A program made the translations under genes and the position numbers. A DNA stretch of 64,000 nt from CBDFKF01 sp965248765 (GTDB lineage Bacteria > Pseudomonadota > Alphaproteobacteria > VGEJ01), in contig CBDFKF010000004.1 of NCBI GenBank assembly GCA_965248765.1, positions 1,674,001 to 1,738,000 on the forward strand. The letters are read 5' to 3'. Every line of letters starts with the position of its first letter. Positions within the stretch are counted from its first letter, which is position 1. This document shows positions 51,444-60,763 of this stretch, piece by piece. Below the pieces are notes generated by a model. The model saw only the letters and a program-made list of their open reading frames with translations. It searched no databases and was not told the DNA's origin.

Positions 51444-52198
51444 GCTGCTTCCTTTCGAAGGTTGAGCCGCCAATTCGCCAGCGTGCGGCGGGCGAGCGCG
51501 CGTGCCTGTGCGTCCTGCTCGACCTGCCCGGCCGAGGTGTCTTCGATGACCGCCGTCGCGTAGCCCGCCTCGACTGCCTCGTCGGGCGAGAACCAGGTCT
51601 CCGCCTTGAGCCACGCCGAGACCTGCTGGCGGGACTTGCCGGTGCGCTCGACCATCACGCCGCGCAAGGTCTTCTCGCCGGCTTCCAGCGCGACAAAGGT
51701 CTTCTCAACCTGCGCCCTCATTTCGGCTACGGTCCCAATCTCGAAACTCCACGACCACGGGTCGTGCACCATGAGCTGGGTGCCGGTGGATATGCCGCGT
51801 TCATCGGCGGCCAGGAACGGCAGCACGGTCGCCGATGCCACCACGCCGCGCGCCTCCGCCGTCACGGTGACGCCGCCACGGAGCCGAGCGCGCAGGTCGG
51901 CGTAGAGCGCCAAGCCGTCGGACAGGAATCCGCCCGGCGATTCGATCAGCAGGTGAATGGAATTGGGCTCGGCTGCGTCGAGGTCGGCGATCAGCGCGCG
52001 AACGTCGAAGCCCCAGAACCAGTCGAGCGGTCCCTGGATGCGGACCTGGACAGCGCCGTCGTCGTTCTCGACCGCAGTCGGAGCGGGCGCGTCGTCAACC
52101 TCCGGGTCGAGACACCGGAACGAAGCGCCGACGCGGTCCTGGACGGCGCGGTACGCCGCCGCGCGGCGGGCAATGAGAGCGACGAGCTCGGGATCCAT
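51440..52198 (-). CDS. Phage head maturation protease (ClpP/S14-like)
   Basis: A 252-residue ClpP-type serine protease with ESPGGFLSDGLALYADLR, the nucleophile in RGVVASATVLPFLA, and the His in QLMVHDPWSW. In HK97-like phages it cleaves the capsid delta domain during maturation. It is between the methyltransferase-HNH gene and the capsid, with a 4-bp overlap to the capsid start. Confidence 0.88.
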   Translation of the reverse strand: MDPELVALIARRAAAYRAVQDRVGASFRCLDPEVDDAPAPTAVENDDGAVQVRIQGPLDWFWGFDVRALIADLDAAEPNSIHLLIESPGGFLSDGLALYADLRARLRGGVTVTAEARGVVASATVLPFLAADERGISTGTQLMVHDPWSWSFEIGTVAEMRAQVEKTFVALEAGEKTLRGVMVERTGKSRQQVSAWLKAETWFSPDEAVEAGYATAVIEDTSAGQVEQDAQARALARRTLANWRLNLRKEAA

Positions 52199-52271
52199 GC
52201 CGCGAGAATTGAGTCGCGGCTAAGTCCTTGTCAATCCTGACAAAATGTCCTAGGGACAGAATGTCCTAGGC

Positions 52272-53669
52272 TCAATGGGCGCCCGTTGAAATTCCCGCCT
52301 CTTTCAGCCGAGCGATCAAGTATTCCTGGGGTCTGTCCCCCTTTGTCCGATTGCAGTGGCCGCATAGCAATTGCAGATTGTCTCGGTGGTCCGTCCCACC
52401 CCGCGACCTGGCAACAACGTGATCCACCTCGAAGAGCCTAAAGGGAAATTCAGTCTTACATCCGTTGCAACGTCCTTCTTGTCTTCCGAATAGCACGTGC
52501 TTGTTCTGACGGTAGGGAACGGGAGCATCAATGTCCGTCCGTTTCGGAATATCGGTACGGGCCGTCACCAGGGCGGCATGGAATAGGCTGCCCATGGACT
52601 GCTGCAACCGCATGTTGACCAACTCGACGGCTTTCTCGGACAGGTCGATTCCGACCCACTTGCGGCTTAGGTTTTCTGCGGCGACGCACGCCGTGGCGCA
52701 ACCAGCGAATGGGTCAAGCACCATGTCACCCTCATTGGAGGATGCCATGATGATGCGCTCCAGCAGAGCTAGTGGCTTTTGGGTAGGGTAGCCGATGCGT
52801 TCTGATGACGTATTTGCAATCCTCGGAATATCCGTCCAAATGTCTTGTACAGGGGCGCCTTCTGATGCGTGAAGGTACTCCTTCAGTCCGTCTTTCCGAG
52901 GAAGACCGTCTCGGCGGCACAGAATTCTCCCCTCACCGTACAGCCGTTCCAGCTTCTCGAAACCAAACCTCCACTGACGATTGTTGCCCGGATGAACGCC
53001 ACGCCATTCGACAGTCCGAGTGGGCGAAAAGTGGGGGGCCGTGAGCTGCTCGGCCTTATACACGCCACCATCGTCTTCGTACTTGTACCGTCGTTTCTGT
53101 GCATCAGACAAATCACCCATCACTGGGTTGAAGGTCTTCTGCCGTTCGCTCTTCGAGACATACAACAAACGATCCGCGATCCGCCCGAATTTGCTCGCAT
53201 CGTTGTGGGCCGATGTGCGTTGCCATACGATCTCATTCTGGAATGCCCCTGACCCAAATACCGCATCCATGAGTAATTTCAGGTAGTGGCTAGCCGTGGG
53301 ATCGCAGTGAAGGTAGATGCTGCCCGTGTCCTTCAACACCCGGCGCATTTCCAAGAGCCGCACGCCCATCATGCAGAGATAGGACTGCATGCCCTTGCCG
53401 TGCGTCAGCCCGGCGGTTTGTAGGACTTGGTACGTAGCCGGTTGTTCGTCGGCGATCAGCCCCATCCAAGCAACGTCCAGATCCGATAGCTTCCACGTAT
53501 CCTTGAAGGCCGCTCCCGCCGCCTTGCTCCCCACCGGAGCGGCGTAGTTGCGATTGGAGTTGAACGGCGGGTCAAGGTAGATCAGGTCCGCCGACTCACT
53601 GTTCATCCCCCGCATAATGTCGAGGTTGTCCCCCGTCCACAGCGTTCGGCTCGCCCAATTGGCTTCCAT
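52272..53669 (-). CDS. DNA methyltransferase with C-terminal HNH domain
   Basis: A 465-residue fusion. The N-terminal ~375 residues are a beta-class N4-cytosine/N6-adenine methyltransferase: catalytic DPPF (LIYLDPPFNSN) near residue 32 and the SAM motif DPFAGCATACVAAENL near residue 320 (permuted order DPPF then FxGxG). The C-terminal ~70 residues form an HNH module: CNGCKTEF, FEVDHVVARSRGGTDH, NLQLLCGHCNRTKG, with zinc Cys pairs. It sits between portal and protease genes and its DNA is less GC-rich than both, so it may be a moron or a self-contained modification/nuclease unit. Confidence 0.85.
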   Translation of the reverse strand: MEANWASRTLWTGDNLDIMRGMNSESADLIYLDPPFNSNRNYAAPVGSKAAGAAFKDTWKLSDLDVAWMGLIADEQPATYQVLQTAGLTHGKGMQSYLCMMGVRLLEMRRVLKDTGSIYLHCDPTASHYLKLLMDAVFGSGAFQNEIVWQRTSAHNDASKFGRIADRLLYVSKSERQKTFNPVMGDLSDAQKRRYKYEDDGGVYKAEQLTAPHFSPTRTVEWRGVHPGNNRQWRFGFEKLERLYGEGRILCRRDGLPRKDGLKEYLHASEGAPVQDIWTDIPRIANTSSERIGYPTQKPLALLERIIMASSNEGDMVLDPFAGCATACVAAENLSRKWVGIDLSEKAVELVNMRLQQSMGSLFHAALVTARTDIPKRTDIDAPVPYRQNKHVLFGRQEGRCNGCKTEFPFRLFEVDHVVARSRGGTDHRDNLQLLCGHCNRTKGDRPQEYLIARLKEAGISTGAH

Positions 53670-53736
53670 CGCACCCCTTTCTCGGCAATGTGCTCGCCGT
53701 ATTAGTAGCGACGCAACCCAAAACGCCGGTAGTGCC

Positions 53737-53991
53737 TTAGCAGCGTGAGTGGGACTTCTCCTTCAGGGCTTGAATGACGCACTCCCTATGATTGCTCAGC
53801 ATCTTCTCCACCCACTTGGCGACCAGCTCCGGCACCGGTTGATCGCCGGACAGCCAGCGGCGGATGGTCCGCGGGTCGACACCAAGCTCAGCTGCCAACT
53901 TCGCCGCCGACAAGCCGAGCTTGTCGCGCGCCTCGCGGAATTCATGCGGCGTCATGCGGCGGTCGTCAGGCCGCTCGCTGCTCGTCGTCAT
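53737..53991 (-). CDS. Small helix-turn-helix protein
   Basis: 84 residues with an XRE/Cro-type helix-turn-helix: MTPHEFREARDKLGLSAAKL, then GVDPRTIRRWLSGDQPVP. The start at 53991 overlaps the portal stop by 26 bp; the Met at 53955 matches the usual family start better. It precedes the methyltransferase-HNH gene and may regulate it (inference). Confidence 0.75.
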   Translation of the reverse strand: MTTSSERPDDRRMTPHEFREARDKLGLSAAKLAAELGVDPRTIRRWLSGDQPVPELVAKWVEKMLSNHRECVIQALKEKSHSRC

Positions 53992-55225
53992 CGCCCGCCG
54001 ATTCCGTCATTGAACCCTGCGCCGGCGCCCCCTTCGGCTGAATGAGTCGGTCGCCGTCCTCACGTGGCGGCAGGCGCAGCCGTCGGCGACCCTCGTTAAC
54101 CGTCATCACACCAGCCTTCGCGACGGCCTGGTCTACCGAATTCACCTGCTCGCTCCACGACCCCGCCCGGATACGATCGGTCGGAAGCCGGATGACGAGG
54201 CTGTCGGCCGTCTCCTCGCGCGAGAGCAGCTTCGCCGAGAGCTGCTCCTCGATCCGGTGGACGTGCCCGCGAAGAGACCAGCGCTCGAAATCCACTGCCT
54301 GCTGCTCGAACTGCGTCACGCGCTGGCCCTCGTAGTACTGGTGCAGAAGTCGAAGCGGCACATTCCACACCCGCGCGATGTCCTCGACCGACCACTTCAG
54401 AAGCTCGATTACCTGGATATCCACGGCCGACATGCCACCGGTCGATGCCGCGGTGAAGCCAGGCGGGAGCACGGGGACCTCGCCCTTCTCGCGGGCGTCT
54501 TGATAGATGCGCTTGAGCTGGTCGCGATACTGCTGTTGCTGCTCGTTGGAAAGCTCCAGCAGCGCGACATCCATTTGGATCGCGGTGCGCAGACCGGCGC
54601 CCCGCAGCAGGCGCCCTTCGTGGCCCATGGCCTGATCCATGACCTCGAGTGTGCGCCGCGCGGCATGCTGGACCGGACTCGGGCTCGCGAGGCCGTCGAA
54701 GCCTGGGCCGTGCAGGACAACGACCTCGCTGGCCGGTACGCGTAGCATTTGACGGCTGCCGCCGTTGTCGGTCACGCCCCACAGCGCCAGGTCGTATTCC
54801 GCGATTGACCCCTGGCTCCCGTCCACCCACTGACATCGGATGCAATCCGCCGGCACCAGCTCCACCGGTCGGCCGCGGGAGTCGCGCCGTATCCAGGAGT
54901 AGGCGTTGCCGAAGCCGAACAGGCACCGCAACATCCACTCCCAGAAGATCCACGGGTCGACCAACCGTGAAGGACGGCGCAACAGCTCCGACACCGGATG
55001 CTCCCGGTCGGCCTCCCAATAGTCGTCCAGCGGATCGTCGAGGCGCGCCACGGTGCGCGGCAGTTGCGCGAGCGTGGATGCCAGCAGTCCGATTGCGGCA
55101 TAGGCGGCCGGGATCGCGGTGAGCGGCCCCGACGACTGCGCGTAGGTGTGAAATCCGGGCTCGTCGGGATCCGGCACGGGAAGCCGCCTGCCGCCGAATA
55201 TGCGCTTGATCGCCTCGAATGCCAT
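53966..55225 (-). CDS. Phage portal protein (HK97 type)
   Basis: 419 residues with portal features: GFHTYAQSSGPLTAIPAAYA, LLRRPSRLVDPWIFWEWMLR, FGNAYSWIRRDSRGRPVELV, and a later VWNVPLRLLHQ. It forms the dodecameric ring for DNA entry. ATG 55225 comes 1 bp after the TerL stop; the frame is open upstream inside terL, but the MAFEAIKRIFGG start is the family-like one. Confidence 0.9.
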   Translation of the reverse strand: MAFEAIKRIFGGRRLPVPDPDEPGFHTYAQSSGPLTAIPAAYAAIGLLASTLAQLPRTVARLDDPLDDYWEADREHPVSELLRRPSRLVDPWIFWEWMLRCLFGFGNAYSWIRRDSRGRPVELVPADCIRCQWVDGSQGSIAEYDLALWGVTDNGGSRQMLRVPASEVVVLHGPGFDGLASPSPVQHAARRTLEVMDQAMGHEGRLLRGAGLRTAIQMDVALLELSNEQQQQYRDQLKRIYQDAREKGEVPVLPPGFTAASTGGMSAVDIQVIELLKWSVEDIARVWNVPLRLLHQYYEGQRVTQFEQQAVDFERWSLRGHVHRIEEQLSAKLLSREETADSLVIRLPTDRIRAGSWSEQVNSVDQAVAKAGVMTVNEGRRRLRLPPREDGDRLIQPKGAPAQGSMTESAGDDDEQRAA

Positions 55226-55226
55226 G

Positions 55227-57014
55227 TCACACGCTCCATGCTTCGAGCGGCTGTCCGCTCTGGTAGTGCTTGAGCAGGGGGTTCGCAGCTTCCGGCAATT
55301 GTGCCGTCGCAAAGCCCATTGCCATTGTCAGCGCCACGATCGCATCGATCTTGCTGAGCGCTTTCTTCTTCGCGAATCGCCGATTGTTCGAATTGTCCTC
55401 GACGACGACCGCGCCGTCAGCCGCCCAGCGCAGCGCGTAGTTGATTTCCACTTGGATTCGTCGTTCCAGGATCGCTTCCTCCGTCGCATCGATGCTGCGC
55501 GGCATGTAGAGCGGCGTGCGCAACGGGTCGGCCTGGCCGCGCGCCCCGGGCCCGGCGAGAAACCCCTGCGGGTGCGGCGCGAGCAACAGCCCTGCATCGC
55601 CGACGTTGCGCGTGGTGAGAATCCCAGCCTTGTCGAGTTCTGCTTCCAGAAGGTCCACCTTGTGCGGGTCGTAGGCCACCCCTCGCAAATCGTAGGCGTC
55701 CATCGCCTCCGAGAGCCACTGAACGACCCAGGCGTAGTCCATGACGGAGCCCTGTACCGCGATCAGGTGCCCGGCCTCGGCCCATTCGGGATAGGGTACG
55801 GAATCCCGGTCGGCACGTTGGCGGATCGTGTCGAGCGGGGTCCACACGCGTACCTTGGCGGCGTAGCGCTTTTCGTTTCCATCCGACAGATCCCACACGA
55901 GCGCCCCGGCCGTCAGGTCAGCCTTGAGTGCCAGATCGAGGCCCGCATAGCAGGGCGCCGCCTCGATCTCGGCAGGCAGGGTCTCGACTTCGATCGGCGT
56001 CCACATCTCGCGCGACAACCACGGCGATTCGGCATCCGTCCAGACACAGAAGTTCAGCCGTTCCACCAATGATTGCTTCGACGGCATGCCCCGAGCCTTC
56101 GCGACCTGGCGGCGGATGTAGTCATGGCCAGGGATCAGCGGCAGCGACGGATTGGACTTGACCCAGCACGATTCGTCCTTGAACGGATCGTCGCCGTCGT
56201 CCAGCGCACAGACATAGGCGAAATATTCGTCGTCTTCGGCCGTGCCCTTCGCCACACGCACCGCGTAGTCGTGCTCCTGACCGCACGGCGAGCCTCTTCC
56301 CGCGCCCGCGTTGGTGATGACCACCGTAAAAGGCTGGCGACGGTTCTTCGTGCCCGCGTCTAGAAATTCCAGCATCGCCGAAGTTTCGTGCTCGTGATAC
56401 TCGTCGCACACGATCATGTGTGGCAGCGGGCCGGATTTCCCCTTGCCCTGCTTGTCGCTGGATATCCGCCGCGCGAACGACATGCTCTCGTGGTGGGCGA
56501 TGTTGTAAGGCGTGTCGCGCCCTCCGAACACTCTGAGCCGCGCCGCGAGCGCCGGCGACTGTTCGACCATCGCCGCTACCGGCCGGAACGTCACCAGCGC
56601 CTGGTCGGCGGTGCGCGCCGTGACGTAGGCCTCCGCCCGGGGCTCGCCGTCGGCACAGATCGAGTACAGCGCCAGCCCGCCGGCGAGCGGCGTCTTCCCC
56701 GACCCCTTGGCCGTCTCGATATACGCCTTGCGGAAACGCCGCAGCCCGTCCGCGCGCTTCCAGCCGTGCAGCGAACCGACGACGAACTGCTGCCAGGGCA
56801 AGAGAACGAAAGGCTGTCCCTCATGTTCGCCGGCTGACAGGTGCAACACGTCCGAAAAGAATTCGATAACCCGCCGCGCCGCGCCCTCGTCGAACACCAG
56901 GTCCTCGCGCTCGATATCCCGACGGTGGCGCGCGCAGGCGACCCGCACGTAGGGTCCGGCGACTATCTCACCGGCGAGCACGGCGTCGGCATATCTGGTA
57001 ACGGGATCGGTCAT
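55227..57014 (-). CDS. Phage terminase large subunit
   Basis: 595 residues with the packaging ATPase Walker A KAYIETAKGSGKTPLAGGLA, Walker B MIVCDEYHEH, a coupling motif near FTVVITNAGAG, and the nuclease domain with Asp clusters in CYAGLDLALKADLTAG and SKIDAIVALTMAM. It translocates DNA into the head and cuts it with TerS. Located directly upstream of the portal. Confidence 0.93.
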   Translation of the reverse strand: MTDPVTRYADAVLAGEIVAGPYVRVACARHRRDIEREDLVFDEGAARRVIEFFSDVLHLSAGEHEGQPFVLLPWQQFVVGSLHGWKRADGLRRFRKAYIETAKGSGKTPLAGGLALYSICADGEPRAEAYVTARTADQALVTFRPVAAMVEQSPALAARLRVFGGRDTPYNIAHHESMSFARRISSDKQGKGKSGPLPHMIVCDEYHEHETSAMLEFLDAGTKNRRQPFTVVITNAGAGRGSPCGQEHDYAVRVAKGTAEDDEYFAYVCALDDGDDPFKDESCWVKSNPSLPLIPGHDYIRRQVAKARGMPSKQSLVERLNFCVWTDAESPWLSREMWTPIEVETLPAEIEAAPCYAGLDLALKADLTAGALVWDLSDGNEKRYAAKVRVWTPLDTIRQRADRDSVPYPEWAEAGHLIAVQGSVMDYAWVVQWLSEAMDAYDLRGVAYDPHKVDLLEAELDKAGILTTRNVGDAGLLLAPHPQGFLAGPGARGQADPLRTPLYMPRSIDATEEAILERRIQVEINYALRWAADGAVVVEDNSNNRRFAKKKALSKIDAIVALTMAMGFATAQLPEAANPLLKHYQSGQPLEAWSV

Positions 57015-57075
57015 TGTTCTCGGGTGGCCGTGTGGCCGCCTTGACCCGTGCGCAGCTCAGTGATCCGGTTGCGTG

Positions 57076-57513
57076 TCATGCGAAAAACCGCTCCGCTGGG
57101 TCGTCCGCTTCGTGGGAAACGCAGCCCCTCACCCGCGCCCGGCTCGTTGCTGTCGCGCCCATTTCCGCCATCATCCGCAAGGCTGCGTCGCGGGCGCGAT
57201 CTAGCATCTTCTGGAGCGCCGCGATCCGGTCGGTGTCGCCGTCGGCCAGCACCGTGCGCACGAGGCGCCGGTCGGCCACCACCATCTGGAACCACGCCCG
57301 GCAGTAGGTCTCTACCAGCATCCGGTCAGCCTTGCGGAGCCAGGGACACTCACGCCGCACCCGTGCCCACGTTGCCCGCTCCACCTCGGATAAACCCTGC
57401 GGCGCCCGGCCCAGCGGCTCGGTGCTCGGGTCCGGCAGCGGCAGAGGCCGGCGGCCCGGATTGCCGTCGATAACCCGCAACTCACGTGGCTTCGGTTTGC
57501 GGCCTATCGGCAT
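57076..57513 (-). CDS. Phage terminase small subunit (P27 family)
   Basis: A 145-residue TerS of the P27 type: MPIGRKPKPRELRVIDGNPG at the N-terminus, WARVRRECPWLRKADRMLVE in the middle. It recognises the packaging site and recruits TerL. ATG 57513 with a ribosome-site-like AGGGTGATCGA is preferred; the frame is open upstream. It lies 4 bp downstream of the HNH gene. Confidence 0.85.
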   Translation of the reverse strand: MPIGRKPKPRELRVIDGNPGRRPLPLPDPSTEPLGRAPQGLSEVERATWARVRRECPWLRKADRMLVETYCRAWFQMVVADRRLVRTVLADGDTDRIAALQKMLDRARDAALRMMAEMGATATSRARVRGCVSHEADDPAERFFA

Positions 57514-57517
57514 TCGA

Positions 57518-57838
57518 TCACCCTGTCGGTTGCTTCGATGCGGAACGTGTCGTGCCACCTGGCGATCGCTCGCGATGCTTGACCCAACCGTCCAACGTCG
57601 CCCCCGCCGAGTGTCGGTTTTCGCCGGCCGTTTTCCGCCAATGACACCGCCCGCACAGCGGCTGCAGGTTGCTTTCGTCCCATGCCAGATCCGGCCGATC
57701 CTTGACCGGCGTGATGTGGTCCAGTTCCTCGGCCGCGACTGTGTATCCGAGCCGCGCGCACTCCCGGCACAGCGGCTCGTCCCGCAACAGACGCTTGCGC
57801 AAATTCCTCCATTTCCAGCTTTCTTGAATTTTCGTCAT
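57518..57838 (-). CDS. Phage HNH endonuclease
   Basis: About 106 residues with an HNH/zinc layout: CRECARLGY, EELDHITPVKDRPDLAWDES, NLQPLCGRCHWRKT. HNH proteins next to the terminase stimulate cos cleavage in HK97-type phages. An alternative start is 57868; MTKIQESWKWRNLRK is preferred by family length. Confidence 0.85.
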   Translation of the reverse strand: MTKIQESWKWRNLRKRLLRDEPLCRECARLGYTVAAEELDHITPVKDRPDLAWDESNLQPLCGRCHWRKTAGENRHSAGATLDGWVKHRERSPGGTTRSASKQPTG

Positions 57839-57956
57839 TTCGCGCCGAAGATTTGCGAGCGGGCACATACGGTTGCGGCGATCGGACCGATTTCTACTTC
57901 GACCCTCCCCCCGTTGGCGCGACCCGGTCCGGGCTTTGGCGCGGCGGTTTCCTCAC

Positions 57957-59069
57957 TCACCCTGTCCCCCACTTGCGCTCGATCTCGGCCTCGGTCACCC
58001 TCAGCCTGTCGCCACGGGAGCCGTGCCCGCCCGCTTCCGCTTGGCCCGGCGACCGCTGGAGGAACTCGGGAATGGCCAGCGGGTCTTCAGGGTCTGCTCC
58101 GCCGCCTTCGTCGCGCGGCTTTTCCGGTGGTCTGTCGTCTTTGCTGGTCCGTCTCTCCGCTTCGCACCGGTCCCCCCAGTTGGGCAACCACGTACCCGTT
58201 TCCCGGTAGACCTTCAGCCGGCCTTCCTCGACGCTGAGACGATCGGCGCCGTTGCCGAGGTAGTCCCGCCACCGTTGCTGGTGCAGCCAAGTTCTCGCTT
58301 GGCAGACGTGACGCGGTTCCTCGCCGGAAACCGCTTCGGCGTATCGCCGTGCCGCCGCGACGATGTCGCCAGGATCGGCCCCGCTCTTGATCGCGGTCCC
58401 CCAGGCTTGGCGTGCCGGATGTTTGGGATTGGCGTGACCCCCTCGGCTCGGATACGCCTCCCAGAATTCATCGAACCGACCGTATATGTTTTCTTTCTTC
58501 CCTGTCCCTGTCCCTGTCCCTTTCGGCATTGCGTCCAACACGCCTTCCGCATTGCGGTTAGCATCCAGTTCAGATGCGTTTGGTATGCGTTGCGCATCCA
58601 CCTCAGATGCGTCACGCATAGCATCCGCATCCTCATCGCACTGCGCCTGCTCATGCCAACGCGCATCCGCGGCCGCCTTTGCTGTGGCTATTCGCTTCGC
58701 CTTTCTGTCGCGGTAGGCATGTTTCTCGGCCCAAGCCTCCACCGCTTTTTCGGCGACAACAGGGTGGTAGTAGCGACCATCGGAGCACAGCACCCACCCA
58801 TGCAAAGCACCACTACGGACCCTCATCCACTCACGCACTGCTCGTCCGAACCCGGCGAGTCGGGCGAGCTCCACATCGTCATTCGGGAGAGAACCTGCGG
58901 GCCGCTGATGCCAACTCGCGCACGCCAGGAGGACCCACGCCATGAACTCGTCACCCGATGAGATGGCGGCAAGGCGGCTGTCGCGCAGCCTCACCACGTC
59001 AAGCGGCATGAACGGGAAATCCCGCAGATCGACCTCGGGCGGGACCAGGGGCTCAAGCGCTTCCATCAC
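57957..59069 (-). CDS. DUF1376 phage replication-type protein
   Basis: 370 residues. The N-terminal ~110 residues match DUF1376 (VDLRDFPFMPLDVVRLRDSR, ISSGDEFMAWVLLACASWHQ), a winged-helix-like domain found in phage replication initiators. A low-complexity linker with Gly-Thr repeats (residues about 184-190) precedes a C-terminal part with FDEFWEAYPSRGGHANPKHP, typical of replisome-organiser tails. Its start overlaps the helicase stop by 17 bp, which supports a joint role as initiator/loader and helicase. Confidence 0.8.
   Translation of the reverse strand: MMEALEPLVPPEVDLRDFPFMPLDVVRLRDSRLAAISSGDEFMAWVLLACASWHQRPAGSLPNDDVELARLAGFGRAVREWMRVRSGALHGWVLCSDGRYYHPVVAEKAVEAWAEKHAYRDRKAKRIATAKAAADARWHEQAQCDEDADAMRDASEVDAQRIPNASELDANRNAEGVLDAMPKGTGTGTGKKENIYGRFDEFWEAYPSRGGHANPKHPARQAWGTAIKSGADPGDIVAAARRYAEAVSGEEPRHVCQARTWLHQQRWRDYLGNGADRLSVEEGRLKVYRETGTWLPNWGDRCEAERRTSKDDRPPEKPRDEGGGADPEDPLAIPEFLQRSPGQAEAGGHGSRGDRLRVTEAEIERKWGTG
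58500..58521. repeat. Hexanucleotide tandem repeat (ccctgt)x3.7 inside the DUF1376 gene
   Basis: Three exact ccctgt units and a partial fourth; on the coding strand they encode Gly-Thr-Gly-Thr-Gly-Thr-Gly in the linker. Copy-number changes would alter linker length by two residues without a frameshift. Confidence 0.9.
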
Positions 59070-60486
59070 GCCCCTCCAAGCTCCCGAACTTCCCCGTCGC
59101 CATGTCGCCGAAGACGGCGATGGACCCGGTGGCGCCGTGGCGGTTCTTGGCGATGATGAGCTCGGTCTTGTTCGCCGCCTTGGCCATGGCTACCTCCCAC
59201 TTCGACTGCGCCTCGCCGTCGCCCGGATCGGGCTGGTTCCTTTCCAGGTAGTACTCCTCGCGGTAGGCGAAGATGACCTGGTCGGCGTCCTGCTCCAGGG
59301 CACCGCTGTCGCGTAAGTCCGAGAGCATCGGCCGCTTGTTGTCGCGCTGCTCCACTTGGCGGTTGAGCTGCGACAGCAACAGCACCGGAATGTTCAGCGC
59401 CTTGGCGAGGTCCTTGCAGGCTTGGGTCGTCTCTTCGATCTGGTAGACCTTGGGGGCCTTGGCAAACTCTCGCGCCGGCCGGATGAGGCCGAGGTAGTCG
59501 ATGATGAGAAGATCGAGGCCGCGCCGGCGCTTGAGCGCCCGCGCCCTGGCCGCGATCTGGGCAACGCCCAGACCCGCCTCGGTTTCGATGAGCAACGGCA
59601 GATCATCAATCTTATGGCGCGCGGCATCGAGCTGAAGGAACTGGTTGGCATCGATGGTGCCGCGGCGCTGATCTTCGAAGGGAATGCCCGTCCGCCGCGC
59701 CAGCAGGCGCATGATGATCTGCTGGGGCATCATTTCGAGGCTGACGAGCCCCACTGTATGGCCCGCCAGCGCGGCCGAGTCGGCGATGTGGATCGCGAGC
59801 GCCGATTTGCCCATGCTGGGCCTGCCCGCGAGGATGACGAGATCGCCCGCTTGAAGACCGCCCAAGCGCCGGTCGAGATCGCCAAGCCCGGTGGTAACGC
59901 CGGAGAGCGTGCCCTTGGTCTGGTAGGCCCGCTCGATCGCGGCCATCGTGGCGTCCGCGGCGGTGGTCACCAACGCAGAGCCGCCTCGCTGGCCGGTCGC
60001 ATTGAGACTGTCCAGACGCTCTTGCAGTTCAGCCAGGATGTCATTGCCGTCGCGCGTCACCTCGGGCGTTTGGCAATCCTCCACCATCTGCTCGCCATAG
60101 GCGATGAGCTGACGGCGTAGGCTGAGATCGCGAATCGTCTTGGCGTAGTCGGGCGCGTTGATGGTGGTGACCGCGGCGCCGGCGAGCCGCGCGATGTAGC
60201 TGGCGCCGCCGACATCGGCAAGCGCGCCGTCGTTCTCGAAATACTGCTTCACCGTGACCGGCGTGGCGCTGCGCCCCTCCTTCCAGAGATGCGCGGCAGC
60301 CGCAAAAACCCGACCGTGAACGGGCTCGAAGAAATCGTCCTCGGCGACGACCCCGATGATCTCGCCGAGCGCGTCGTTGTTGATCAGGATGGCGCCCAAC
60401 AGGGCCTGCTCCGCCTCGATCGAATGCGGCAGTGACGGACGGCCAACGCCGTCCTCCTGATCGCGCGCTTCGGCCGCCATCACCAT
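59053..60486 (-). CDS. Replicative DNA helicase (DnaB family), phage-encoded
   Basis: 477 residues with the DnaB N-terminal domain (PHSIEAEQALLGAILINNDA) and RecA-like core: Walker A AGRPSMGKSALAI, Walker B LLIIDYLGLI, H4 region SQLNRQVEQRDNKRPMLSDL, and EQDADQVIFAYRE. Its ATG lies within the upstream 28-residue ORF's stop region (ATGGTGATGG). The longer open frame up to 60702 is not supported. It unwinds DNA at the fork. Confidence 0.92.
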   Translation of the reverse strand: MVMAAEARDQEDGVGRPSLPHSIEAEQALLGAILINNDALGEIIGVVAEDDFFEPVHGRVFAAAAHLWKEGRSATPVTVKQYFENDGALADVGGASYIARLAGAAVTTINAPDYAKTIRDLSLRRQLIAYGEQMVEDCQTPEVTRDGNDILAELQERLDSLNATGQRGGSALVTTAADATMAAIERAYQTKGTLSGVTTGLGDLDRRLGGLQAGDLVILAGRPSMGKSALAIHIADSAALAGHTVGLVSLEMMPQQIIMRLLARRTGIPFEDQRRGTIDANQFLQLDAARHKIDDLPLLIETEAGLGVAQIAARARALKRRRGLDLLIIDYLGLIRPAREFAKAPKVYQIEETTQACKDLAKALNIPVLLLSQLNRQVEQRDNKRPMLSDLRDSGALEQDADQVIFAYREEYYLERNQPDPGDGEAQSKWEVAMAKAANKTELIIAKNRHGATGSIAVFGDMATGKFGSLEGRDGSA

Positions 60487-60566
60487 GTCGCCACCAGCAT
60501 CGCGATACCGACGGCCACCAGCCAGAACGCCACGACGATCGCCCATAACAGCACGCGCCCGCTCAT
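60480..60566 (-). CDS. 28-residue single-transmembrane protein
   Basis: A very short ORF starting MSGRVLLWAIVVAFWLVAVG and ending in MLVATW. It is coupled on both sides: the ATG overlaps the stop of the upstream gene by 4 bp (ATGA at 60563-60566) and its TGA lies inside the first codons of the DnaB gene. Composition predicts one membrane-spanning helix. Consistent 4-bp overlaps in this operon support a real gene; function unknown. Confidence 0.55.
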   Translation of the reverse strand: MSGRVLLWAIVVAFWLVAVGIAMLVATW

Positions 60567-60763
60567 GCCCCGATCTCCTGGATGCTGTCATTGAGGCTGG
60601 CCACGATGGCGTCGAGCGCGATATCAATCTCGTTGCCGTCGTGCTTGCCCGGCAGGCTGAGCGCGATCTTGCGGATACGGCGGGCCGCGTCGTACGAGAC
60701 ATGCGTGTACAACGTGCCGAGGGGCGTCGGCGTCTTCTGTGTAAGGCACGGCGCGCGGCTCAT
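60563..60763 (-). CDS. Small phage protein (TSCPD-like)
   Basis: 66 residues (MSRAPCLTQKTPTPLGTLYT, then YDAARRIRKIALSLPGKHDG). The spacing resembles small TSCPD-like domain proteins; the match is by eye only. The start overlaps the upstream lipoprotein stop by 4 bp and its stop overlaps the 28-residue ORF. Confidence 0.55.
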   Translation of the reverse strand: MSRAPCLTQKTPTPLGTLYTHVSYDAARRIRKIALSLPGKHDGNEIDIALDAIVASLNDSIQEIGA

